In this document: piece after piece, positions 1-9,097 of the stretch
Position numbering within the stretch: position 1 is the first letter of the stretch
Layout of the letters: each line of letters opens with the position of its first letter
Assembly (NCBI GenBank): GCA_963556045.3
Contig: CAUVYA020000002.1
Span: 1,550,001 to 1,614,000, forward strand
From: UBA4781 sp963556045
Lineage (GTDB): Bacteria; Chloroflexota; Anaerolineae; Anaerolineales; Anaerolineaceae
Reading direction: 5' to 3'
DNA length: 64,000 nucleotides
Made by a program: the position numbers and the translations under genes
The notes under the pieces: model-generated
The model's database searches: none
The model's input: only the letters and a program-made list of their open reading frames with translations
Told to the model about the DNA's origin: nothing

Positions 1-1734
1 GTAGTCAGACAGCCAGCCAATGGTGAAGAGAGGAATCTTCTTGGCGGTGATGTTCTGCAAATAGGTTGGCCACGGTAAACCAACAATTTCGATCACGAAC
101 TGTGTACCAGCTTCCTGCAAACCAGCCGACAGTAATTCTGAAATGGTCTGGCGCAGAGTATTGCCTACGTTATATACTGCAGACAATCGGAAACCGAGAT
201 CATAGAGTTGTACTCCATCTTCGGAAACCCATTCGGAAGCTTTCAATTCTTCTACACATTTATCAACATCATAGGTGTATTGGGGGGCATCTTCATCATA
301 CCCAACCATACCAGGCAGCATGAGTGTTGGGGCACGATTTGCTTCACCCTGCATAACCTCAATTGCGAGTGTGTCATAGTCAAAGCAGTAAGCGAAAGCA
401 CGGCGAACATGGATATCTGAGAAGAAATCGGCAGGAATACCGTCGCCATCCAGTTGACCACTGCCGATGAATGAGTTTCCACCTTCAATATTTACATTGA
501 AGTTGAAACCGGTATCGGTTCGGTTATTTGCAAACAGGATTTCGCTAACTTTGTAGAATGGTTTGGTTGGATCAGTGATAACAACCGGTTCGCCAGCCAT
601 ATACTCTTCATAGGTGATTTCGCCACCGATCATCTCATCAAGGATCGGCCAGTCTTCGGTGGAGCCAATGAGAATGTTATCGGCATCGCCAGCCTGTGCC
701 ATTGCCAAACGGGTGCTGAATTCACCAACCTGTTTGATAACAACGGTCTTGAGGGCGGGAGCACCAACAGGAGCGCCTTCCCACATGGGTTCGGTCATCC
801 AGTAATCTTCGTTGGCAACCAGAACAATTTCCTCACCGGGGGTCCAGTGATCGAATTTGTAAGGGCCAGTGCCCATCGCGCTGTTACCAATACCCAACTG
901 GTTCAATTCCTCAGTGGGGATCGCATAGTAATCAGCCCAGGTTGCGCAGTCACCATCCCAACCACCATTGGCGCCTACCCAAGCTTTGCTTTCAATCGCT
1001 GCCCAACCGCCATTGGCGAGGGTGGGGATGAAAGGAGCCCAGGGCTGTTCCAGGTTGAAGGTAACAGTGCCGGCAGCTGCATCGGCAACAACTTTGGATT
1101 GCACGAGTTCACAAACCGCGTTAAGGGTCTCTGCATCGTAGGTTTTCAAGGTTGCCATATCATCGTAAGGTGGATTCTCGGGATCGACCAATTCGGCAAC
1201 GTCAATTAAACCGGCGCCGAACAATGGTTCAACAACCATCCACTGAGGTGAGTTGGTGCCACCAGCCAGAATACGGCGCTGGAAGCTGAACGCAACATCC
1301 TCAACGGTCATATCGGTACCGTCGTGGAATTTCACACCATCACGAATCTTGAATGTTACGGTTTTTCCATCTTCAGAAATACCACCGTTTTCAAGGGAAG
1401 GAACTTCGAGAGCCAACATTGGAACAAATGTTGAAGCTGCATCTTTTTCCATGAAAACAAGGGTGTCATATACGTTTGCGGTAATCTCACCACCACCAGT
1501 TTCGTAGTCTCTTGAGGTGTCGAGAGTCTCGGGATCACCAAACGTTGTTTCTACCCAGGTGGTAGGATCCTTGGATGTGCGCCAGAACGCATCAGCGTCG
1601 GCTGCTTCCTCTACTACTGCTTCCTCGCCGGCGGTTGTAGCTTCTTCAGCTGCAGTTGCGGCGGGTTGGCAAGCAACGAGGACTGTCGCAAGGACTACCA
1701 GGGCAGTTAATAAAACATACCATTTTGAACGCAT
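1..1734 (-). CDS. Peptide ABC transporter substrate-binding lipoprotein (family 5), C-terminus beyond window
   Basis: Extracellular solute-binding protein that would deliver peptides (or another family 5 ligand) to an ABC importer. The start ATG at 1734 follows a strong GGAGGAG site. An N-terminal signal helix ends in a lipobox LVAC, with the lipidated Cys at about residue 22, followed by an Ala/Glu-rich linker. The next part is typical of SBP_bac_5 proteins: a segment describing a dose-dependent conformer (DGKTVTFKIRDGVKFHDG), a WAPF stretch and a GTGPYKFDHW motif. 578 codons are visible and the gene runs off the left edge. It lies downstream of the two ATPase genes on the same strand, so it probably belongs to the same transport locus. 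The ligand cannot be told from sequence. Confidence 0.93.
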   Translation of the reverse strand, partial: MRSKWYVLLTALVVLATVLVACQPAATAAEEATTAGEEAVVEEAADADAFWRTSKDPTTWVETTFGDPETLDTSRDYETGGGEITANVYDTLVFMEKDAASTFVPMLALEVPSLENGGISEDGKTVTFKIRDGVKFHDGTDMTVEDVAFSFQRRILAGGTNSPQWMVVEPLFGAGLIDVAELVDPENPPYDDMATLKTYDAETLNAVCELVQSKVVADAAAGTVTFNLEQPWAPFIPTLANGGWAAIESKAWVGANGGWDGDCATWADYYAIPTEELNQLGIGNSAMGTGPYKFDHWTPGEEIVLVANEDYWMTEPMWEGAPVGAPALKTVVIKQVGEFSTRLAMAQAGDADNILIGSTEDWPILDEMIGGEITYEEYMAGEPVVITDPTKPFYKVSEILFANNRTDTGFNFNVNIEGGNSFIGSGQLDGDGIPADFFSDIHVRRAFAYCFDYDTLAIEVMQGEANRAPTLMLPGMVGYDEDAPQYTYDVDKCVEELKASEWVSEDGVQLYDLGFRLSAVYNVGNTLRQTISELLSAGLQEAGTQFVIEIVGLPWPTYLQNITAKKIPLFTIGWLSDY

Positions 1735-1808
1735 CTTGCTCCTCCATAATATTTTTTAGCTTTTTTGACTTACGATTTAAATACGAATTTGTCTCTCTCC
1801 TTTTATAA

Positions 1809-2816
1809 TCACCTCCTTTGTTGTAGAGATTTTGTATTATACCAAAAGTGGCATGCCACAAAGTGATCAGGCTCCACTTCCTTCCATTCAGGGCGCTCTT
1901 CGGCGCAGATTGCCTGTGCTAACGGACAACGTGTGCGGAATCTGCAACCCGATGGCGGGTTAATGGGCGAAGGAACGTCTCCTTCTAGAATAATTCGTTT
2001 GCGTTTTTCTTCTACTTTGGGATCAGGGATAGGAACGGCTGACAGCAACGCGATGGAATAAGGATGCAAAGGATTTTCATAAAGGGTGGTCCGGTCAGCT
2101 AATTCCACAAAAACACCGAGGTACATCACAATCACGCGATTGCTGATATGTCGTACCATAGAAAGGTCATGAGCAATGAATAAATAGGTCAAACCGATCT
2201 CTTTCTGGAGGTCTTCAAGCAGATTAACTACCTGTGCTTGAATAGAAACATCCAGTGCTGAAATAGGTTCATCACAAACAATCAGGTCGGGTTGTAAGGC
2301 TAGAGAGCGTGCCACACCAATGCGCTGCCGCTGCCCGCCGGAAAATTCATGAGGATAGCGATCAACATAGGCAGGATTCAATCCAACCAGTTCAAGTAGT
2401 TCTTTGACTCGATTTCGAATTTCTTTTCCCCGGGCAATGTTGTGAACCATTAAAGGTTCGCCAACGATCTCTTCAACGGTCATGCGCGGGTTCAAACTGG
2501 CATAAGGGTCTTGAAAGATCATTTGTATCTGACGGCGTGCCTGGCGCATTTCTTCGCTTTTTAGTTTCAACAGGTCTTTTCCTTCAAAGACAACCTTGCC
2601 ACCTGTAGCTTTATATAATTGCAGTATCGTGCGCCCCGTGGTCGTTTTTCCACAGCCCGATTCGCCAACCAAACCCAATGTTTCACCGCGATAGACATCA
2701 AACGTCACACCATCCACAGCATGGACATACCCTACAGTTCTTTGAACAACACCCCTTTTAATGGGGAAGTGCATTACTAGGTCTTCAACATGGAGGATTA
2801 CATCTTTTTCTGGCAT
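1809..2816 (-). CDS. oppF: Oligopeptide/dipeptide ABC transporter ATP-binding protein, OppF/DppF type
   Basis: Cytoplasmic ATPase subunit of a peptide importer, 335 residues, the usual length. Visible motifs are Walker A GESGCGKTT, the ABC signature SGGQRQR, Walker B LIVCDEP and the switch His in FIAHDLS. The C-terminal oligopeptide/dipeptide extension has the common cysteine cluster (CRFRTRCP...CAEERPEW...VACHF). The start ATG overlaps the stop of the preceding ATPase gene by one base (TAATG), so the two are translationally coupled. It is the OppF-like member by order and N-terminus (HFPIKRG). It could serve dipeptides, nickel or sugars; the family does not fix the ligand. Confidence 0.93.
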   Translation of the reverse strand: MPEKDVILHVEDLVMHFPIKRGVVQRTVGYVHAVDGVTFDVYRGETLGLVGESGCGKTTTGRTILQLYKATGGKVVFEGKDLLKLKSEEMRQARRQIQMIFQDPYASLNPRMTVEEIVGEPLMVHNIARGKEIRNRVKELLELVGLNPAYVDRYPHEFSGGQRQRIGVARSLALQPDLIVCDEPISALDVSIQAQVVNLLEDLQKEIGLTYLFIAHDLSMVRHISNRVIVMYLGVFVELADRTTLYENPLHPYSIALLSAVPIPDPKVEEKRKRIILEGDVPSPINPPSGCRFRTRCPLAQAICAEERPEWKEVEPDHFVACHFWYNTKSLQQRR

Positions 2817-3802
2817 TAGCGCTCCTTCTCAGTTTTGGTGTCAACCCAACATGCCACTCGATGATTTTCACCAACTTGCATCAACTGTGGATTTTCATCC
2901 AGGCATTTGTCAATGCGGTATGTACAACGTGACGCAAATGGGCAAAATGTTGGTCGTTTGAAAAGAACCGGAGGAACACCATCAATGGACACTAGCCGTT
3001 TCTTCTCGTCCAAATCCAGGCGGGGTAAACTGCGCAGCAAACCCAGTGTATAAGGATGTTCGGGGCTCGCATACAGATCAGCTACACTTGCTTCTTCCAC
3101 AATATAACCCGCATACATGACAACCACTCGATCAGCCAATCCTGCGATAACTCCCAGGTCATGGGTGATCCAGATGATAGACATACCTAACTCTTCGCGT
3201 AAATTCAGCACAAGGTCCATGATCTGTGCCTGAATGGTCACGTCCAATGCGGTGGTAGGTTCATCAGCAATCAAAACCTGTGGAGAACAAGTAAGCGCCA
3301 TAGCAATCATAGCTCTCTGGCGCATACCACCCGAGAATTGATGGGGATAATCTTTCATGCGATCTTCGGCATTGGGTATTCGAACCAGATTGAGCATTTC
3401 GACAGCACGTGCCCAAGCCTGTTTTTTATCCATGCCGAGGTGAATCTCCAGAGGTTCCATCAATTGCTTCCCGATCGTTTGAACGGGATTAAAAGACGTC
3501 ATTGGGTCTTGAAAAACAAAACCTACCTGTGCGCCACGGACATGTCTTAATTCTTCGCGGGATAATTTCAGGAGATCTCTACCCTGGAATATTGCTTCTC
3601 CTGATACAATCTCACCTGGAGGCTGGGGAATCAGACGCAGTGTAGAAAGCATGGAAACGCTTTTACCACATCCACTTTCCCCCACGATACCGAGTGTTTC
3701 TCCCTCATTCAGAGAGAATGAAACCCCGTTGACGGCGTGTACTGTTCCTTCTCTTGTGTGAAATTGTGTTTCCAGGTCTTTTACACTGAATAGTTCTGCC
3801 AT
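2816..3802 (-). CDS. oppD: Oligopeptide/dipeptide ABC transporter ATP-binding protein, OppD/DppD type
   Basis: First of two paired ATPase subunits of a peptide importer, 328 residues. It has Walker A GESGCGKSVS, signature FSGGMRQR, Walker B VLIADEPTTALD and switch His WITHDLG. The C-terminal extension again carries the cysteine pattern (CPFASRCTYRIDKC...VACW). The N-terminus (LETQFHTREGTVHAVNG) is OppD-like. Its start is preceded by AAGGG eight bases upstream. A 177-base spacer with a perfect 20-base palindrome separates it from the upstream binding-protein gene. The permeases that must partner it are not in the window; they may lie past the left edge. Confidence 0.93.
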   Translation of the reverse strand: MAELFSVKDLETQFHTREGTVHAVNGVSFSLNEGETLGIVGESGCGKSVSMLSTLRLIPQPPGEIVSGEAIFQGRDLLKLSREELRHVRGAQVGFVFQDPMTSFNPVQTIGKQLMEPLEIHLGMDKKQAWARAVEMLNLVRIPNAEDRMKDYPHQFSGGMRQRAMIAMALTCSPQVLIADEPTTALDVTIQAQIMDLVLNLREELGMSIIWITHDLGVIAGLADRVVVMYAGYIVEEASVADLYASPEHPYTLGLLRSLPRLDLDEKKRLVSIDGVPPVLFKRPTFCPFASRCTYRIDKCLDENPQLMQVGENHRVACWVDTKTEKER

Positions 3803-3834
3803 TTATAATGCCCTTTACTGTGGGATTTTTGCCA

Positions 3835-3854
3835 GGCAAATATTAATATTTGCC
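3835..3854. repeat. Perfect 20-base palindrome between binding-protein and oppD genes
   Basis: GGCAAATATT followed directly by its reverse complement AATATTTGCC. It lies 33 bases before the oppD start, in the 177-base spacer after the upstream binding-protein gene. It has no adjacent T-run in either direction, so it is a poor terminator. It could be an operator for a dimeric regulator or an RNA hairpin that limits readthrough into the ATPase genes. I see no other feature in this spacer. Confidence 0.6.
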
Positions 3855-3979
3855 GGACCTGGTTAAAAGTTCGGATTATTTTACAATACATAAAATTGCA
3901 TGTCAACTGTTCACCTATCTAGCGAAGATCTGCAACATGACCAATATTTTGTTATTGTATCCGCTTTTTCATTATACAT

Positions 3980-5914
3980 CTAATTACAAGTGTCACAAAA
4001 TTCCCAAAACTCTATCGAAGAATAGGGATATTTTTCACTAGCGTAAACATCGGGGAGGCGGAGGGTTCCCGTACTCACAAAAATTTTCGCATTGAAAGAC
4101 AATCCGATCACCGGTACATCTTGATCCAGGATCTTACCGGCTTCAATATGATTTTGCAGCGCTTGTTCCGCCCCGGTACTGCCCATACGAGCTTGCCGGC
4201 AATACAGATCATATGCTGCATTCTGATAGCCAGTGATATTGCCGCCGCCATCATCCGTACCAATCCAGAAGTTCTCTTCTGTTGGAATCTCCTCGCTTTC
4301 AAACAACTGGCAGGGAAGGGTATCACCCGCGTTCCACGAAAGCAAAGCCAGATCGAAATTACGCCCGAAAAGAATTCCATCTTCACCAGATGCGTACAAT
4401 TCCGTCACCGGCAAAGAGACAACGTTTACCTGCACGCCACATGTCTGCAAGGAGGTTTGTATGATGTGAGCATTGTGTATGCTTTGAGAATTTTGTGAAG
4501 TGAAAAGATTCAAGACCAGTTCGGTCCCATCTGGAACGTTTGCAACACTATAAGCCTGACGTGGAGTAGCCGTATTCCCGTCCTTATCTTTCCATCCAGC
4601 AGCATCCAGCGCTGCAGTTCCTGCAAGCGGATCGTAGTTGTGAGTATAACTGTCTGAAATATCTTCTACAGCAAATGGAAAATACGCGAAAGGAGTAGAG
4701 ATTTCCGATAGACCTGATTGAGAATTGATCGTATCAACATCTATACACTGACGCAATGCGGATCGTACTTCCGCATTCCCTAAAATATCGGGGCGATCAG
4801 AACCATAGGGATAGTATCCATCATCATACGATGAGGGTTGGATACCAAATGCAAGTACTTCCCAATCAGAGCCCGGAATAATGTGTAGTTGATAGTCAGG
4901 ATCGTTCTTCATGGCTTCAATCTCAGCATATTGGCTGGCGGTTATCAGCGAATCATCTACAACATCGCAACCTGTTGTTTCAATCAAGGATTGTACAGAC
5001 TCCCCCTCATTGAGGAATTTAATTGTAATGCGGTCAATTGCAGGGTATCCTTCAGACAAACGGAAGTAATTTACATTTTTATCCAGCACAATATTTTCCC
5101 CAGACAGCCAGGAAGTAATAGTAAAGGCTCCCCAGCCCACTGGTGTACGTGATGCAATATCCTGTGTGCTCAATTCCTGCGGAGTAAACGACCCCCAGAT
5201 ATGTTGTGGGAGTGGGGGAAAAAAGAAGGTTTCATACTGAGAAGTAACCAAGCCGGGTAAGGTCACCAACTGTAGCGTTTGCTCGTCTAGAGCCTGATAG
5301 GTTGAGGTTTTTGCCAGAATAGTTTTCATTGATGCAGGAGCCAACTGTGAGGCAAGCTCATAACTGTACACCGAATCGGAGGCTTTGACCTTTTCTCCAT
5401 CCGACCAACGCACTCCTTCCTTAATAGTGAACGTCATTGTAAGGGCATCCATCTGAATTTGGCTTACACCGTCCCAGATGATCGCACAATCGAGGGCATG
5501 GCAATCACGTGGGAAAAGCTGAACACCTTGAGCCAGGGTTGTGACATTTCCTTTTGCATCAACGATCAGGTCCCCAGCATTCACCCCAACTGGCTGAGAA
5601 GCCACGCTCCCGTCCTCCAAAGATGGAACCTGTTCCATGATAATCGGTACTGGGAGATAATCCACTTTATCAAAGGGTCCATCATAGATAGCGTTCATAA
5701 TTATCTGTGCGGTTGAATCGGCGGCAGAATAAAAGAACAGGGTTTCGGGTTCCTGCGCAGTGCAGATAGTAATTTCCTTTAATGGTATGGGTGTGGGAGT
5801 AGGTTCAATCACAGTGGGAGTCGGTGCGGTTATCAAATTACCACTACATGATGTTAGGATAAATCCCAGCGCAATGATCAGGATACTATTCTTATGCAAT
5901 GCTATACGATTCAT
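3980..5914 (-). CDS. Second family 5 peptide-binding lipoprotein
   Basis: Extracellular solute-binding protein of 644 residues. The signal helix ends in a lipobox LTSC (Cys about residue 23) and is followed by a Pro/Thr linker (TAPTPTVIEPTPTPIP) that would space the protein from the membrane. Family 5 features include a KEGVRWSDGEKVKASD segment, TPVGWGAFTITSW, and a late ALRQCIDVDTI region. It lies upstream of oppD on the same strand and so probably heads this transport operon. The sequence differs clearly from the other binding protein at 1-1734, so the locus may bring two ligand specificities to one ATPase pair. The start ATG has GAGAG upstream. Confidence 0.92.
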   Translation of the reverse strand: MNRIALHKNSILIIALGFILTSCSGNLITAPTPTVIEPTPTPIPLKEITICTAQEPETLFFYSAADSTAQIIMNAIYDGPFDKVDYLPVPIIMEQVPSLEDGSVASQPVGVNAGDLIVDAKGNVTTLAQGVQLFPRDCHALDCAIIWDGVSQIQMDALTMTFTIKEGVRWSDGEKVKASDSVYSYELASQLAPASMKTILAKTSTYQALDEQTLQLVTLPGLVTSQYETFFFPPLPQHIWGSFTPQELSTQDIASRTPVGWGAFTITSWLSGENIVLDKNVNYFRLSEGYPAIDRITIKFLNEGESVQSLIETTGCDVVDDSLITASQYAEIEAMKNDPDYQLHIIPGSDWEVLAFGIQPSSYDDGYYPYGSDRPDILGNAEVRSALRQCIDVDTINSQSGLSEISTPFAYFPFAVEDISDSYTHNYDPLAGTAALDAAGWKDKDGNTATPRQAYSVANVPDGTELVLNLFTSQNSQSIHNAHIIQTSLQTCGVQVNVVSLPVTELYASGEDGILFGRNFDLALLSWNAGDTLPCQLFESEEIPTEENFWIGTDDGGGNITGYQNAAYDLYCRQARMGSTGAEQALQNHIEAGKILDQDVPVIGLSFNAKIFVSTGTLRLPDVYASEKYPYSSIEFWEFCDTCN

Positions 5915-5944
5915 TCACACACTCTCTTTTCTTTTTATATGTCA

Positions 5945-6871
5945 TCAATATGGCTGTGAAGTTTCAAGTTCTTCTCTCAACCGTAAATACGAATCGTATC
6001 TTTCTGCACTGATGTTCCCATCAGCTACCGCAGATTTGATACCGCAATGCGATTCTTGATTGTGGCTGCAGTTGCTGAACTGGCATTTTTCAACATAAGA
6101 TCGAAATTCACAGAAATATCCATCTAATTCTTCCGGCTCAACATCCCAAATGGATAGCTGTCGTATTCCGGGCAGGTCTGCCACATAGCTTTGTTCATCT
6201 AATGGAAATAACTGGCGAACCGTGGTGGTATGGCGTCCCTTTTGTGAACTTTTTTTAAGGGTGCGCACCTCTAAACCCAAACCTGGGCGAAGTGCATTCA
6301 ATAAACTAGTTTTCCCCACACCTGAAGGTCCTGCGAATGCGGATATTTTTCCATGTAATTGTTTTCGCAACAACTCGATGCCTATCTGCCCGCGAGCAGA
6401 GGTATATAAAACGGGATATCCAATGTTTTCATAATTAAAAAAAATGTGTTCGGCAACCATGCGATCCATCAGATCAACTTTATTAGCCACAATAATTGGT
6501 TTTATATTCTGTTTCTCCGCAATGACCAGAAAGCGATCCAGCATTCTCAAACTTGGATCAGGATCGGTACATGAGAATACAAATACAGTTTGGTCCAAAT
6601 TGGCAACAAGAATCTGTTTGAAATCTCCGCGTGTAGTTGGAGCCATTCGAATGAGGGAACTCTCCCTCTCCAGAACATCTTCTATCGCACCTTCTGTTTC
6701 ACTGAGCGTGCTGACTAAAACACGATCACCTACCGCTACCAGATCTTCCATTTTTTTTATTTGTTTGATACGACCACGCAACTGGCACGTTAACAGTGCG
6801 TCTTCTACTTTAACCGTGAAGAAACCAGCCTGCAAACGAATAACGAGTCCGGTTCGTGTTATGTTCGTCAT
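5945..6871 (-). CDS. rsgA: Ribosome small-subunit-dependent GTPase RsgA
   Basis: Late 30S ribosome-maturation GTPase, 308 residues. The circularly permuted G-motif order of the family is visible: G4 NKVDLMDR, then G1 GPSGVGKTSLLNAL at about residue 180, then G3 DLPGIRQL. An OB-fold-like N-terminus precedes it, and a zinc knuckle follows (KCQFSNCSHNQESHC, C-x4-C-x-H-x5-C). G3 reads DLPG where DTPG is usual. The start overlaps the stop of the penicillin-binding protein gene by four bases (ATGA), so the two are coupled in an operon with maf. Confidence 0.95.
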   Translation of the reverse strand: MTNITRTGLVIRLQAGFFTVKVEDALLTCQLRGRIKQIKKMEDLVAVGDRVLVSTLSETEGAIEDVLERESSLIRMAPTTRGDFKQILVANLDQTVFVFSCTDPDPSLRMLDRFLVIAEKQNIKPIIVANKVDLMDRMVAEHIFFNYENIGYPVLYTSARGQIGIELLRKQLHGKISAFAGPSGVGKTSLLNALRPGLGLEVRTLKKSSQKGRHTTTVRQLFPLDEQSYVADLPGIRQLSIWDVEPEELDGYFCEFRSYVEKCQFSNCSHNQESHCGIKSAVADGNISAERYDSYLRLREELETSQPY

Positions 6872-9093
6872 CCCGCAATAGTTGGTGTAGGTTCAGGCTC
6901 CACCGGCTCACGATAGGGAGTTTGTGTTGGAGTGAGTGTGAACTCTAATGTTGGAGTACGCGTCACATTAAATTCAGATTCCCACGGATAGAGCTTTTGG
7001 GGTTCACCGAAATAATAACTTTCGATAATCCGGCGGAAAACAGGCGCTGCTACTTCAGAACCTTCCCCGCCATTTTCCACCAGTACCACCACTGCGATAT
7101 CCGGTTTGTCTTCGCGATTGGTATCGGTGTAGCCGGCAAACCAGGCATGCGCATCACCCATCGGATTTTGTGCCGTACCTGTTTTCCCATACATGGTTAT
7201 ATTCAAGCCACTCAATTCATCGTGCGCGGTGCCGCGGCGGGAACTTACCACCAGACCCATCCCCTCGCGCACAGAATCCAGCGTGGATTGGCTGATAGGC
7301 AGCGTTCCCTGCTCCTCCGGTTCAAACGTGAATGTTGTCACTCCGGTAGATGTAGTCATATCTTCGATCAATTGAGGGCGGTAGAGAGTGCCGCCATTTG
7401 CAATGGCGGCGATGAAACGTACCACCTGCAAGGGTGTGACCAGCATTTCGCCCTGACCGATACCCTGCTGCACTGCGTCCCCGTCCGTTTGCGGATCAGG
7501 GATGGAACCAGCATCTTCTGCTATTTGTTCAATTCCAGTTGCGCTTCCCAATCCAAAACCACGCGCTATATCCGCCAGGTATGTGGCTCCCATTTGACGG
7601 AAAAGATCCAACCCAAGATGATAGAACCAGGGATTGCAGGAACGCATCAGCCCTTCTACCAGAGTCAGGTCACCACTTGGGTCATAGCCCTTTGCAAGCG
7701 TCCAGTCTTCGAATTTTTCACCGGGAAGTTCCTCAAAATAATAATCACAGTAATATGAAGAATCAGGCGTGTAGAGGTCACTCTCCAACGCGGCTGACAT
7801 GGTGATGATCTTGAAAACCGACCCGAGTGGATAGGTACCCTGTGCAGCGCGATTGAGCAAACGCTGTTCTCCATCATTCAAAATATCGGTAAGCAGTTCG
7901 GCGCTGTTGATGTTATTTGGGTCAAATAGATTGGGGTCATAGCTGGGGGAAGATGCCATTGCCAAAATGCGTCCTGTTTCCACTTCCATGACAACCGCTG
8001 CGCCGTTAAAACCGGCAATGGCATTTTGAACTTGAAGCTGTAAATTATTATCAAGTGTAGTTATGATCGATTGAGAAGGCTGGGGATCAGCCTGGGAAAT
8101 CCGTGTAACTACCTGCCCTTCGGTATTGACGACATACAGAGATGCAGAAGGCTTGCCTGCCAGCGCATCTTCGGCATATTTTTCCAAGCCTGCCTGACCT
8201 ACACTTTCATCACCGAGATAACCGCGCCGGGCATATTCATCCTGCTGGTCCTCTGAAATTCCCAGCACATAACCAATTGCCTGTGGAGCGATCCCGCCGT
8301 TGTAATAATAGCGCGACTCATATTCTGAAAGCACCATACCGCCCAGATTGGCAATGCTTGTCCAGCGTGCGCCTATTTCTGCGGAAGATGCTTCCCCTAT
8401 CGGAACATACCATGTAGCTCCCGCATCTTCGTACGCTTCATAGATAGACTGTGTGGTTTTTCCAGTTAACTGCGAAAGGTTATAAACAAGAGTTCCCTCT
8501 TTCCCATCCTCGATCTCACCGGGAGTAATACCCAGAGCATAAGCCGTTGTTTCTTCCACGATCGGATCCCCATTCTTATCATAGATATCCCCGCGCTCCT
8601 GGGTGCGCAATTCCAGTGCGAGTGTATTGCCGCCGCTCAATTCCGGCAAGAAGGCGCCATTATCCCAGACCAATTTCCAGCCGCTTTCTTCCAGCACCCA
8701 GTTCGTTTGCAGCTCGCGTTCAAACTCGCCAAATAAAGATGTGGTGTATTGAACCTGGAATGTCGCTACTGCGGTAACAGGGTTGGTAGTTGTTGCCAGT
8801 ATAGAAGGGGATAGTGACTGCAGCGACATATTCTTGGAAAATTCCGTTAAGAGTGCCGAGAAATCTTCAGCTGTCATCGTGCTCTGGCTTGATTGGGAAA
8901 GGTATGAATACATCGAAGCATAATCCCGCTCCACCCAGGCTGCCTGATACGCCTGTGCTGCAGCATCCACATCGGGTGTCAGCGTTTTGACAACCATAGG
9001 AGTTGGTAAAATTTCCTCCTCTCCAGAGCCGCAACCGGCTAATAAAAAGGCAATTATCCCGAATATCGATAGAAAATATGTTATCTTCTTCAT
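6868..9093 (-). CDS. Penicillin-binding protein transpeptidase with MecA-like N-terminal domain, lipoprotein-like
   Basis: Peptidoglycan D,D-transpeptidase, 741 residues, outside the membrane. The N-terminus has a signal helix with lipobox LAGC (Cys about 21). It is followed by an NTF2-like MecA_N-type domain (QAYQAAWVERDYASMYSYL), a PBP dimerisation domain, and the transpeptidase domain with SVFK (nucleophile Ser about 423), SCN (about 484) and KTG (about 638). The C-terminal tail is rich in Pro/Thr (TLTPTQTPYREP), which is unusual for the family. A lipid anchor in place of the usual single transmembrane helix is also of note. It sits between maf and rsgA with 4-base spacings. The MecA_N domain occurs in PBP2a-like proteins of Gram-positive bacteria, so drug affinity may be low, but this is not shown. 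Confidence 0.93.
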   Translation of the reverse strand: MKKITYFLSIFGIIAFLLAGCGSGEEEILPTPMVVKTLTPDVDAAAQAYQAAWVERDYASMYSYLSQSSQSTMTAEDFSALLTEFSKNMSLQSLSPSILATTTNPVTAVATFQVQYTTSLFGEFERELQTNWVLEESGWKLVWDNGAFLPELSGGNTLALELRTQERGDIYDKNGDPIVEETTAYALGITPGEIEDGKEGTLVYNLSQLTGKTTQSIYEAYEDAGATWYVPIGEASSAEIGARWTSIANLGGMVLSEYESRYYYNGGIAPQAIGYVLGISEDQQDEYARRGYLGDESVGQAGLEKYAEDALAGKPSASLYVVNTEGQVVTRISQADPQPSQSIITTLDNNLQLQVQNAIAGFNGAAVVMEVETGRILAMASSPSYDPNLFDPNNINSAELLTDILNDGEQRLLNRAAQGTYPLGSVFKIITMSAALESDLYTPDSSYYCDYYFEELPGEKFEDWTLAKGYDPSGDLTLVEGLMRSCNPWFYHLGLDLFRQMGATYLADIARGFGLGSATGIEQIAEDAGSIPDPQTDGDAVQQGIGQGEMLVTPLQVVRFIAAIANGGTLYRPQLIEDMTTSTGVTTFTFEPEEQGTLPISQSTLDSVREGMGLVVSSRRGTAHDELSGLNITMYGKTGTAQNPMGDAHAWFAGYTDTNREDKPDIAVVVLVENGGEGSEVAAPVFRRIIESYYFGEPQKLYPWESEFNVTRTPTLEFTLTPTQTPYREPVEPEPTPTIAG

Positions 9094-9097
9094 GTTT

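Noticed and set aside
6997..7758. Open frame of 253 codons on the plus strand opposite the penicillin-binding protein gene
   Set aside because: It lies wholly antisense to a well-supported gene, has no ribosome site and reads as a shadow of the codon pattern on the other strand.
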